A stretch of 64,000 nucleotides of DNA from UBA11710 sp049287025. Its GTDB lineage: Bacteria; Patescibacteriota; Patescibacteriia; Magasanikbacterales; UBA922. The stretch lies in assembly GCA_049287025.1 (NCBI GenBank), contig JBAQFA010000051.1:1-64000 (forward strand). The letters run 5' to 3'. A program made the translations under genes and the position numbers. The notes below the pieces were generated by a model. That model saw only the letters and a list, made by a program, of their open reading frames with translations, was not told the DNA's origin and did no database searches. Each line of letters begins with the position of its first letter. The stretch's first letter is position 1. Shown piece by piece: positions 44,462 to 51,388 of the stretch.

Positions 44462-44818
44462 CTACTGGACGTCTATGGCCCAGTATCGGATGTCGTCCCT
44501 GATTTCTCTCAGGAGCGTTTGGCGGTCCTCGTGGCTGAGGACGACCCAATGATCTTCCTCTGTCTCTTCCAGAGACGTGAGGTTGTGGTAGCCCCTTTCC
44601 AGGCGGTAGGTAACCGCTCCTTGTTCGGGCGAACCACAATCGTGATCCCAGCGGTCGGTTTTTACTTCGATCTCCACGAAGTAATCACCTCTGTCTTCGT
44701 CGAAGACAAACTTGATTTTAGTGAGAAATTCCCACCGCTTCAAGTCGTAGACCAATTCGACGATTTGATCCAGGGACAGTTCGCAAATAGCACACCGTTC
44801 AGCGTTACGATACAGCAT
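44462..44818 (-). CDS. Short acidic protein in a GC-rich cassette, unknown function
   Basis: The 118-residue soluble protein starts MLYRNAERCAICELSLDQIV and is rich in Asp, Glu, Arg and Trp, with no signal, membrane segment or motif that I recognise. CAIC near the start is a lone Cys pair. The ATG at 44818 was chosen over longer starts because AAGGAGG stands seven bases upstream, the best Shine-Dalgarno in the window; upstream extensions would translate the hairpin leader. The 60 bases from 44521 contain 35 G/C, far above the A/T-rich neighbours. Recent transfer is plausible. Confidence 0.7.
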   Translation of the reverse strand: MLYRNAERCAICELSLDQIVELVYDLKRWEFLTKIKFVFDEDRGDYFVEIEVKTDRWDHDCGSPEQGAVTYRLERGYHNLTSLEETEEDHWVVLSHEDRQTLLREIRDDIRYWAIDVQ

Positions 44819-44823
44819 CCTGT

Positions 44824-44925
44824 CCTCCTTGGCACTTATGTGCCTTTTGGGGTGCACCCCAGCCCCTTGGCAAGGGTGTCCGAGATTTCTCCCGGTGTAA
44901 TTTGGCTTAATTAAGGCAAAATTAC
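44824..44925 (-). promoter_or_regulatory. Hairpin-rich leader with strong ribosome binding site
   Basis: Five hairpins follow the start site on the minus strand: GTAATTT/AAATTAC (44897-44925), CCGGGA-GAAA-TCTCGG with a GNRA loop (44880-44895), CCCTT/AAGGG (44864-44876), GGGGTGCACCCC (44849-44860) and GGCAC-ATAA-GTGCC (44831-44844). The last one directly abuts the Shine-Dalgarno AAGGAGG (44824-44830). Confidence 0.7.
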
Positions 44926-44965
44926 ATCGATAGAAATATCTTTTTTGGTACGATTTTAACAAAAC

Positions 44966-44994
44966 AGTATAGCATATTTTAAAGGTTTTGTCAA
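44966..44994 (-). promoter_or_regulatory. Consensus promoter of the first GC-rich cassette
   Basis: On the minus strand TTGACA (44989-44994), 17 bases, TATACT (44966-44971). The predicted start near 44959 gives a leader of about 140 bases. Confidence 0.85.
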
Positions 44995-45018
44995 GATTAT
45001 CTTATCTTTTGTGTGTAG

Positions 45019-45048
45019 TTTGACTTTTGTGGTTTTTTTAACTAAAAT
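45019..45048 (+). promoter_or_regulatory. Candidate pepA promoter
   Basis: TTGACT (45019-45024), 18 bases, TAAAAT (45043-45048), about 28 bases before the ATG. It is divergent to the cassette promoter at 44966. Confidence 0.5.
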
Positions 45049-45075
45049 AAGACAATAACTATTAATTGTTTTAAT

Positions 45076-46596
45076 ATGATAAAATATTCAATTCAAAATG
45101 AAGTCCCAAAATCAGAGGTTTTGATTTTGCCGGTATACAATGACAAAGGCCTAGATAGTTTTGCCAAAAATTTGGATAAAAAATTAGGTGGAATTATTAG
45201 TAAGGCAATAGAAAATAAAGATTTTGAAGGCAAAAGTAAACAAATGTTGTGGTTGTTTGCCAATGATAAAAATATTCCTCGGATTTTATTGATTGGTTTA
45301 GGGAAAGAAAAAGAATTAAATGTTAGTAATTGGAAAGAAACTGTTGGCAGTGCGATTGTAGCTGTACAAAATAAAAAATTAACCAAATTATCAATGGCTG
45401 TGGGTTTGGGTATGAAAAAATTGGGTGATAAAAAAGCGAGTATGGAAGCTGTGATCGCGACAGAGGTTGGTAGTTATTCTTATGATGAACACAAGACTGA
45501 CGAAGAAGCCAAAACTGTAGCTTTGCAAAGTGTAGTTTTGGTGGGAGATTTTGATAATAAACAAAAGAAAAATTTAGAAAGCGGAATAGTTGATGGCCAA
45601 GTGATTGGTGGAGGAATAAATTTTGCTCGTCATCTTGGTAATATTCCACCTACGATTATGACTCCAGCTTTGTTAGCCAATGAAGCAGTCAAGCTTGGTA
45701 AAAATAATAAAAAAGTAAAAGTGAAAGTTTTATCTAGAGAAGAAATGACCAAACTGGGCATGGGGTGTTTATTAGCCGTGGCTCGCGGTTCAAAATTAGA
45801 ACCAAAATTTATTATTGTTGAATATACTGGCGCCGATAAAAAGCAAAAACCGAGTGTGTTAGTTGGCAAAGGGATTACTTATGATTCTGGTGGAATTTCC
45901 CTCAAGCCCGGAGATGCTCTTATGGAAATGAAATATGATATGTTGGGAGCAGCCACAGTTTTGGGAGCAGTAAAAGTTTTGGCAGAATTGGATGTAAAAA
46001 AGAATGTGGTTGTGTTAGTTCCAGCTGCCGAAAATATGCCTAGTGGTGATGCTTTTCGTCCAGATGATATTTTGACAGCCATGAATGGTAAGACAGTAGA
46101 GATTTTAAACACTGATGCCGAAGGACGTTTAATCTTAGCTGATGCCTTATGTTATGCACACAAATATGAACCAAAAGAAGTGATTGATTTGGCGACTTTA
46201 ACAGGCGCGTGTGTGGCCGCTCTTGGTGGTGAGAGGTCTGGTTTATTTTCTCCCGAAGATAATTTAGTAGAAAAATTATTAAAATCTTCTGAAGCTGTGG
46301 GAGAAAAGTTATGGCGTTTACCTCTAGGTGAAGAATATGGTGAAGCTATGAAAAGTAAAGTTGCGGATATAAAGAATATGGGGGGAGTGGGTGGTAGTCG
46401 TTATGGTACAGCCAGTACAGCGGCCGCTTTTTTACAATTTTTTACGCAAGAGAAAAAAGGTGATGAAATGGTGTCTTACCCTTGGGCGCATATTGATTTG
46501 GCTAGTGCTTTGTTTTCCAATTCTTCTGGTAAATCTTGGTTGCGTCATGGAGCTAATGGGTTTGGGGTACAAACGTTGGTAGAATACCTGCGTTGA
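45076..46596 (+). CDS. pepA: Leucyl aminopeptidase (M17, PepA)
   Basis: The 506-residue cytosolic metallopeptidase removes N-terminal residues from peptides. The N-terminal macro-like domain is followed by the catalytic domain with VGKGITYDSGGISLKP (metal-binding Lys265 and Asp270) and NTDAEGRLILADAL (Asp347, Glu349, Arg351), both intact. VVLVPAAENMPSGDAFRPDD is also typical. Length fits the family. It is transcribed from its own promoter, divergent to the first GC-rich cassette, and is followed by a word-repeat element. Confidence 0.96.
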   Translation: MIKYSIQNEVPKSEVLILPVYNDKGLDSFAKNLDKKLGGIISKAIENKDFEGKSKQMLWLFANDKNIPRILLIGLGKEKELNVSNWKETVGSAIVAVQNKKLTKLSMAVGLGMKKLGDKKASMEAVIATEVGSYSYDEHKTDEEAKTVALQSVVLVGDFDNKQKKNLESGIVDGQVIGGGINFARHLGNIPPTIMTPALLANEAVKLGKNNKKVKVKVLSREEMTKLGMGCLLAVARGSKLEPKFIIVEYTGADKKQKPSVLVGKGITYDSGGISLKPGDALMEMKYDMLGAATVLGAVKVLAELDVKKNVVVLVPAAENMPSGDAFRPDDILTAMNGKTVEILNTDAEGRLILADALCYAHKYEPKEVIDLATLTGACVAALGGERSGLFSPEDNLVEKLLKSSEAVGEKLWRLPLGEEYGEAMKSKVADIKNMGGVGGSRYGTASTAAAFLQFFTQEKKGDEMVSYPWAHIDLASALFSNSSGKSWLRHGANGFGVQTLVEYLR

Positions 46597-46650
46597 GGAA
46601 AAAAGTTTAGTTGGTAAATTATTCCATTCGGCCTGAGCTCATGACCGAAG

Positions 46651-46757
46651 GCTAATTGACCTAATTTCTAATATCTAAATAATGTCAAATGACAAATTTT
46701 TAGAATTGGGCATTAGGATTTTTGTTAGAAATTAGAATAATTAGGAATTAGAAATTT
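46651..46757. repeat. Inverted word repeat with remnant-like core (element C)
   Basis: Left arm CTAATTGACCTAATTTCTAA, right arm AGAAATTAGAATAATTAGG and GAATTAGAAATT. The core at 46682 starts ATGTCAAATGACAAATTTTT and ends near TTGTTAG. It is similar in layout and core to the element at 12137-12262. Confidence 0.6.
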
Positions 46758-46767
46758 TGGAGTTTTT

Positions 46768-48042
46768 ATGAAGAAAAAAAATAAACAAAATAAATTAGAA
46801 CTTTTGGCTCCAGCAGGAAGCCCTGAAAAGTTACTTTATGCTTTTGCCTATGGAGCCGATGCAGTCTACATGGGTATACCAGATTTTAGTTTACGCGTAA
46901 GAATAAATAAATTTGGTCTGGATGATGTAAAAATTGCAATTGAAACAGCGCATAAATTAAAAAAGAAAATTTATGTGACGGCCAATATTTATGCTCATAA
47001 CGAACATCTAGAAAAATTACCAGTTTATTTAAAAAAATTAAATCAGTGGCGACCAGATGCTTTGATTATTTCTGATCCTGGAGTAATGATGCTCGCGAAA
47101 AAGTATGCGCCAAAAATTAAAATTCATGTTTCTACTCAGGCCAATGTGACCAATTGGGCAGCCGCCAAATTTTGGGCAGATTCTGGAGCCAGTCGGATTA
47201 TTTTGGGTCGGGAAGTGACCCTAAAAGAAATAAAAGAGATTCATAAAAAATATCCCAAAATTGAATTGGAGTATTTTGTGCATGGCGCCATGTGTATGAG
47301 TTATTCTGGCCGGTGTATGTTGAGTGCTTGGTTAACTGGTCGATCAGCCAATCTTGGTGACTGTGCTCAACCTTGTCGTTGGAAATACGGTGTAGATAGT
47401 ATCAGTGCAGAGTTAAGCGAACCTAATCGTCCAGACATGAAAATTCCCGTAGAAGAAGATCAAAATGGCACTTATATTTTTAATTCCAAAGACCTGTGTT
47501 TGATAGAATATTTACCAGATTTAATTGATGCTGGGGTTGTTAGTTTTAAAATCGAAGGTCGAGCTAAGAGTGTGGCGTATCTTTCTACTATTGTTAAGGC
47601 TTATTGTGAAGGGTTAAATGTAGTAGAAAGAAGAAAGGTAAAAGTAAAAAGTAGTGAATTGAAAAAAATTAAAAAGAAATATCTGGATATTTTAATGACC
47701 CGAGGTTATACAACTGGTTTTTTGTTTGGTCGGGATACTGTAGAACAAAATACCGAGTTTAGTCATATTAATGGTGAAGAACAATTTGTGGGTGAAGTAG
47801 TAGATTGTGTTAAATTTTATAAAAAATATTTAGCCATTGTCAAAGTTCATAATGTTATAAAAGTTGGTGATAAAGTAAAGATAATGCAACCCGAGGGCGA
47901 TGACTTGAGAATAACTGTTAAAAAGATGTATAATAAGGATGATAAAGAAATTGAGAGTGCTCATGGAGGGACGCAGGAATTGATGAAGATTTTGGTAAAT
48001 AAAGAAATTCAAAAGTATTCTATATTGTTTAAGGCAAAATAA
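46768..48042 (+). CDS. U32 peptidase-family protein (TrhP/YegQ-like)
   Basis: The 424-residue protein starts LELLAPAGSPEKLLYAFAYG and has the U32 signature EYFVHGAMCMSYSGRCMLS near residue 168, then NLGDCAQPCRWKY with further Cys. These cysteines are those of the YegQ/TrhP group, which act in tRNA uridine hydroxylation rather than proteolysis. A C-terminal beta-barrel-like part (GEVVDCVKFYKKYLAIVKVH) follows. A GGAG-like stretch lies nine bases before the ATG. The tRNA role is from family knowledge and not shown by the sequence alone. Confidence 0.88.
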   Translation: MKKKNKQNKLELLAPAGSPEKLLYAFAYGADAVYMGIPDFSLRVRINKFGLDDVKIAIETAHKLKKKIYVTANIYAHNEHLEKLPVYLKKLNQWRPDALIISDPGVMMLAKKYAPKIKIHVSTQANVTNWAAAKFWADSGASRIILGREVTLKEIKEIHKKYPKIELEYFVHGAMCMSYSGRCMLSAWLTGRSANLGDCAQPCRWKYGVDSISAELSEPNRPDMKIPVEEDQNGTYIFNSKDLCLIEYLPDLIDAGVVSFKIEGRAKSVAYLSTIVKAYCEGLNVVERRKVKVKSSELKKIKKKYLDILMTRGYTTGFLFGRDTVEQNTEFSHINGEEQFVGEVVDCVKFYKKYLAIVKVHNVIKVGDKVKIMQPEGDDLRITVKKMYNKDDKEIESAHGGTQELMKILVNKEIQKYSILFKAK

Positions 48043-48049
48043 TTATTTG

Positions 48050-48132
48050 TAATTAGTAAATAGTAAATGGTAATTATGCTACATATTTAGCTGGTTTAGA
48101 TGAAAAATTACCAATTACTAATTACTATTTAC
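48050..48132. repeat. Inverted word repeat before eno
   Basis: GTAATTAGTAAATAGTAAAT on the left faces TACTAATTACTATTTACT on the right. It occupies most of the gap between the U32 gene and eno. Confidence 0.65.
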
Positions 48133-48177
48133 TTTTTCCTTTATACTTTTAACTATTTTTTTAAAATAATCAAATCT

Positions 48178-49434
48178 ATGTCTAAAAATAATATTATCAA
48201 ACGCATCTCCGCTCGTGAAATTCTTGATTCTCGAGGGAACCCCACGGTCGAAGCCACCGTCGTCCTAGAAGACGGCTCCGTCGGCACTGCGGCCGTGCCC
48301 AGTGGGGCGTCCACTGGTACTCACGAAGCCTTGGAGCTTCGTGATGGAGCCAAACGTTATGGTGGAAAGGGTGTATTAAAAGCGGTCAAAAATGTTAATA
48401 CAGAAATTGCCAAATTGTTAATTGGTAAAGATGCTTTGGAGCAAAGACAAATTGATGACCTGATGATAAAGACTGATGGCACTGCCAATAAAAAGAAATT
48501 TGGGGCCAATGCCATTCTCGCTGTGTCTCTCGCAGTGTGTAGGGCTAGCGCCAATTCTCTTGGGTTTCCACTTTACAAATATATTCGCGTGGCTTACAAA
48601 CTTCCAGAAAAAAATTGGCGTATGCCAGTCGCGACCATGAATGTGCTGAATGGTGGCCGACACGCAGATAATAATTTGTCTATTCAGGAATTTATGATTG
48701 TACCGATTAATAAATTATTTTCCGAACGGGTACGGATGGGTTCACAGATTTTTCATTCACTTGCTCAGATCTTAAATCAAAAGGGTTATAGTACAGGCGT
48801 GGGAGACGAAGGCGGTTTTGCGCCAGACTTATTAAATAACGAACGCGCTTTGCAATTATTAATGCAAGCGATTAAAGCCTCAGGTTTTATTCCTGGTAAA
48901 AATGTTTTCTTGGCCATGGATGTGGCTTCGTCAGAATTTTATCAACATGGTAAATATTATTTTGAAAGTAAAAAACAAGGTTATACGGCCGAAAAAATGA
49001 TTCGCACCTATAGTTCTTGGATAAAAAAATATCCAATTCTTTCAATTGAGGATGGTCTAAGTGAAGATGATTGGGACAATTGGAAAATTTTGACCAAAGA
49101 ATTGGGCAAGAAAATTTCTCTTGTGGGTGATGATTTATTTGTGACCAATGTAAAAAGAATTCAACAGGGAATTGATAATAAAGTTGGTAATGCCGTGTTA
49201 ATAAAAGTAAATCAAATTGGGACTTTGAGTGAAACGATTGACGCGATTTATTTAGCCAAGAAAAATCATTATCAAGTAGCTGTGTCTCATCGTTCGGGTG
49301 AAACTGTGGATACTTTTATTGCAGATTTAGCAGTGGCCGTGAATGCTGAGTTTATTAAGGCGGGATCGATGAGTCGTTCTGAGAGAGTGGAGAAGTATAA
49401 TCGGTTGATGAAGATAGAGCAGGAAGTTATTTAA
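48178..49434 (+). CDS. eno: Enolase
   Basis: The 418-residue enzyme converts 2-phosphoglycerate to phosphoenolpyruvate. It starts IKRISAREILDSRGNPTVEA, has GDEGGFAPDL, SIEDGLSEDDWDNW, LIKVNQIGTLSET and SHRSGETVDTFIADLAV, so all Mg and substrate residues are present. The ATG at 48178 is used because codons from 48100 only translate the word repeat. The first 50 codons are strongly G/C-rich (43 of 60 bases from 48241) unlike the rest of the gene, and include three perfect small hairpins. Confidence 0.97.
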   Translation: MSKNNIIKRISAREILDSRGNPTVEATVVLEDGSVGTAAVPSGASTGTHEALELRDGAKRYGGKGVLKAVKNVNTEIAKLLIGKDALEQRQIDDLMIKTDGTANKKKFGANAILAVSLAVCRASANSLGFPLYKYIRVAYKLPEKNWRMPVATMNVLNGGRHADNNLSIQEFMIVPINKLFSERVRMGSQIFHSLAQILNQKGYSTGVGDEGGFAPDLLNNERALQLLMQAIKASGFIPGKNVFLAMDVASSEFYQHGKYYFESKKQGYTAEKMIRTYSSWIKKYPILSIEDGLSEDDWDNWKILTKELGKKISLVGDDLFVTNVKRIQQGIDNKVGNAVLIKVNQIGTLSETIDAIYLAKKNHYQVAVSHRSGETVDTFIADLAVAVNAEFIKAGSMSRSERVEKYNRLMKIEQEVI

Positions 49435-49480
49435 ACAATAATTTTACGTAAATTTTACGGAAATTGGACAGAAATTTTTT

Positions 49481-49560
49481 AGAATTCAGATAACAAATAG
49501 CAGATAACAAATTAATTAATTTGTTCACTTGCTATCTGTTATCTGTTTTTTGTTATCTGT
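49481..49560. repeat. Palindromic CAGATAAC word repeat
   Basis: CAGATAACAAATAGCAGATA on the left faces GCTATCTGTTATCTG and TGTTATCTGTC on the right around an AATTAATTAATT centre. Similar words occur in frame inside valS at 58494-58530. Confidence 0.65.
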
Positions 49561-49618
49561 CTATTTTTGTTAATTTCAGATAAAATGGCTTGTCTTAGCT
49601 AAAATATCCTATTTGACA

Positions 49619-49647
49619 TTGACAAAGGTCTATCTTTGTGATATACT
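49619..49647 (+). promoter_or_regulatory. Consensus promoter of the second GC-rich cassette, with operator-like spacer
   Basis: TTGACA (49619-49624), 17 bases, TATACT (49642-49647), the same boxes and spacing as the first cassette promoter. ACAAAG-GTCTAT-CTTTGT (49622-49639) is an inverted repeat covering the spacer and could bind a repressor. Confidence 0.85.
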
Positions 49648-49702
49648 TGTCTGTTTAGTAAGATAGGATTGCTGTATTTATTAAACAAAATCTGTTATAA
49701 AT

Positions 49703-49774
49703 CGCTTAATTTAGCTAAATTTTGGCCAAATGAAGCGGTTATATAACAATGTCGGCAAATCCGACTGAAAGGGA
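49703..49774 (+). promoter_or_regulatory. Hairpin-rich leader and ribosome binding site of the second cassette
   Basis: CGCTT/AAGCG (49703-49737) encloses two palindromes, AATTTAGCTAAATT and TTTGGCCAAA; GTTATATAAC (49738-49747) follows, then GTCGG-CAAAT-CCGAC (49751-49765), which stands two bases before the Shine-Dalgarno-like AAAGGGA (49768-49774). Confidence 0.65.
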
Positions 49775-49777
49775 ATC

Positions 49778-50155
49778 ATGAACCGCATGGTGGTTGTTGT
49801 GATCCTCGTTCTGCAGAGTCTGGCGACGGGTTGTATGGCCACGAGTGGTCATCAGTTCGATCGCGAGGTCGCCTGGGACAAATACCAGGCGGAGCAGAAG
49901 AAGGCTCAGGCCGAGGCTAAGGCCAAGGCCGACATCGATGGGGATAACATCCCCGACGCCAAGGACAACTGCCCGTTCGTGAAAACCTACGGGCAGGATC
50001 AGCGTGACTTCGACGCTGATGGCGTGGGCGACGCCTGCGACAACTGCCCGGAGAAGTCGAACGCCGATCAGGCGAACAACGACGCTGACAAGCTCGGCGA
50101 CGCCTGCGACCCGTTCCCGCAATGCAACCCACAGTTCTACAACTGCGGGAGGTAG
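49778..50155 (+). CDS. Lipoprotein with thrombospondin type 3 repeats
   Basis: The 125-residue protein has a lipoprotein signal (MNRMVVVVILVLQSLATGC, lipobox LATGC with Cys19), a helical stretch rich in Lys and Ala (about 32-52) and two calcium-type TSP3 repeats: DIDGDNIPDAKDNCP and DFDADGVGDACDNCP, ending in DKLGDACDPFPQCNPQFYNC. Such repeats bind Ca2+ and are common in outer-surface proteins of high-GC Gram-negative bacteria. The gene is G/C-rich (37 of 60 bases from 49921), has a Shine-Dalgarno and differs sharply from its surroundings, suggesting acquisition from another lineage. Confidence 0.85.
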   Translation: MNRMVVVVILVLQSLATGCMATSGHQFDREVAWDKYQAEQKKAQAEAKAKADIDGDNIPDAKDNCPFVKTYGQDQRDFDADGVGDACDNCPEKSNADQANNDADKLGDACDPFPQCNPQFYNCGR

Positions 50156-50170
50156 CGTGGGGCTACGGAC

Positions 50171-50369
50171 GAGGCGGGTGGATAGGTTCCAAAAGCAAGG
50201 CCAAGCGCTTTGCCAATGGACGATCCACTCGCCTCGAGACTATGACGAGATTTGTTTAAGATGGGGAAACAAATCTCGGCTTCAATTACTTTATTCTTTT
50301 TTTAAAAAAAGGATAAAGTTGAGAAGAAAAAATTAACTATTTAAAAACTCGCTTGGTTGGCGAGTTTTT
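50171..50369 (+). terminator. Structured 3' region with long perfect stems and terminator
   Basis: After the lipoprotein stop: GAGGCGGGTGGAT/ATCCACTCGCCTC (50171-50235, 13 pairs with one G-T), CGAGATTTGTTT/AAACAAATCTCG (50246-50278, 12 perfect pairs), an A/T-rich stem CTTTAT...ATAAAG near 50290-50320, and the terminator AAAAACTCGC/GCGAGTTTTT (50343-50369). Other frames through this region are not considered genes. Confidence 0.75.
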
Positions 50370-50384
50370 ATTTATGTAAGTTTT

Positions 50385-50933
50385 TTAAATATTTTTTGTA
50401 TCAAATATTTTTTCAAAATTTGGTCTGTGTATTATAAGTAGTATGACTGAAGGTATAGCAAAGTATAAAAACATTTTTATGTCATAACCACTAAATCCTA
50501 AAACCAATCCAAAAATTACGATTGCTTCGCACATAGCAATACTTAATAAAAATGGTACGAGATAGGCAGATAATAATTTGAATTTTTGTAATTCATTGAT
50601 ATCTAGGCTTTTTATTTTTTCTACATCATAACCATGTTCTGGTGATAGTGAATCAATCACACTACCCGCATCAATATATTTTTCTTTTACTTTACTGGTT
50701 GTTTGATTTAGCATAGTTTTTGGTAAGATAAAAGATGCTATAGCAAAAATTATTGCAAGGACAGCGAGGGTTATTGGTAGATTGGTGTCTGGAATATTAG
50801 TAATGGTTCTTTCAGAAGACACAGTATATAGTACATAAAAATAAATAATTGGCGCAATCATAAAAGCTGTCCATAAAAGATAAAAGAGTTTTTTGGTTGG
50901 CTTAGTTAGTTCTTCAAATTGGGGTGAGGGCAT
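50385..50933 (-). CDS. Four-helix membrane protein, unknown
   Basis: The 182-residue protein has four hydrophobic segments (about 18-38, 50-70, 120-145 and 150-168) and a charged soluble loop in the middle (TTSKVKEKYIDAGSVIDSLS and following). I recognise no family. It lies 25 bases downstream of the SemiSWEET gene on the same strand and is probably co-transcribed with it, which is the only hint to a transport-related role. Confidence 0.6.
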   Translation of the reverse strand: MPSPQFEELTKPTKKLFYLLWTAFMIAPIIYFYVLYTVSSERTITNIPDTNLPITLAVLAIIFAIASFILPKTMLNQTTSKVKEKYIDAGSVIDSLSPEHGYDVEKIKSLDINELQKFKLLSAYLVPFLLSIAMCEAIVIFGLVLGFSGYDIKMFLYFAIPSVILLIIHRPNFEKIFDTKNI

Positions 50934-50958
50934 ATTGTCTAAAAATTAAGATTAAATT

Positions 50959-51219
50959 TTATATAATAGCGGTAATGGCCGTGGTAATACCCAAAATTAT
51001 TCCTGGTATGTTGGCAATAATAATCGGCCAGTCGCGTTTGATTTTTAAAATACCATACAATGTCCAAGCTGTACAATTTATAGTCGTTATAATTGGTAGG
51101 ACAATTGACCCTGGTTGGCCAGAAATGTTTAGTCTGATTTGGTCAATGTAAGAAAAATACATCGCGACCGCCATAAAGGAGGCAAACCAACCTATTTTGT
51201 CCACGATTTTTTCGTTCAT
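50959..51219 (-). CDS. SemiSWEET-type PQ-loop sugar transporter
   Basis: The 86-residue protein has three transmembrane helices, the size of bacterial SemiSWEETs, which work as dimers. The first helix holds the PQ-loop-like segment IGWFASFMAVAMYFSYIDQI (Tyr/Asp in place of Pro-Gln), and the second has TTINCTAWTLYGILKIKRDW, with the Asn and Trp that line the sugar pocket in the family. It probably lets small sugars cross the membrane down their gradient. Confidence 0.82.
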   Translation of the reverse strand: MNEKIVDKIGWFASFMAVAMYFSYIDQIRLNISGQPGSIVLPIITTINCTAWTLYGILKIKRDWPIIIANIPGIILGITTAITAII

Positions 51220-51228
51220 ATTTTTTAT

Positions 51229-51335
51229 GTTATCCTGAGTCCTGATGTTGATTGGGATAAACTTTGTTGAAGGATCACTTTTATTAATGCATTAAAGTAA
51301 GGGATTCTTCGCTACGCTCAGAATGACAGTATTAT
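51229..51335. repeat. Interspersed repeat pair upstream of gpmI
   Basis: TTATCCTGAGTCCTGATG on the left and GGATTCTTCGCTACGCTCAG followed by AATGACAG on the right. The right part, read on the minus strand as CATTCTGAGCGTAGCGAAG, is a widely distributed bacterial interspersed repeat; a relative lies in frame inside valS. Confidence 0.6.
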
Positions 51336-51350
51336 ACCTAAAAATCAACA

Positions 51351-51379
51351 TTGAAACAAACTAATATTTTTGGTATAAT
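51351..51379 (+). promoter_or_regulatory. Promoter of the first gpmI, nearly leaderless
   Basis: TTGAAA (51351-51356), 17 bases, TATAAT (51374-51379) with TGG before it. The start site expected near 51386 lies only about three bases before the ATG, so the mRNA may be leaderless. Confidence 0.75.
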
Positions 51380-51388
51380 GTCTTTACT

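Noticed and set aside
44453..44914. Long plus-strand frame opposite the first cassette gene
   Set aside because: It has no promoter or Shine-Dalgarno and reads through the hairpins of the minus-strand gene; the minus-strand gene has all signals.
50004..50336. Second plus-strand frame overlapping the TSP3 lipoprotein
   Set aside because: Its product is a compositional shadow of the G/C-rich gene and continues through the hairpin region.
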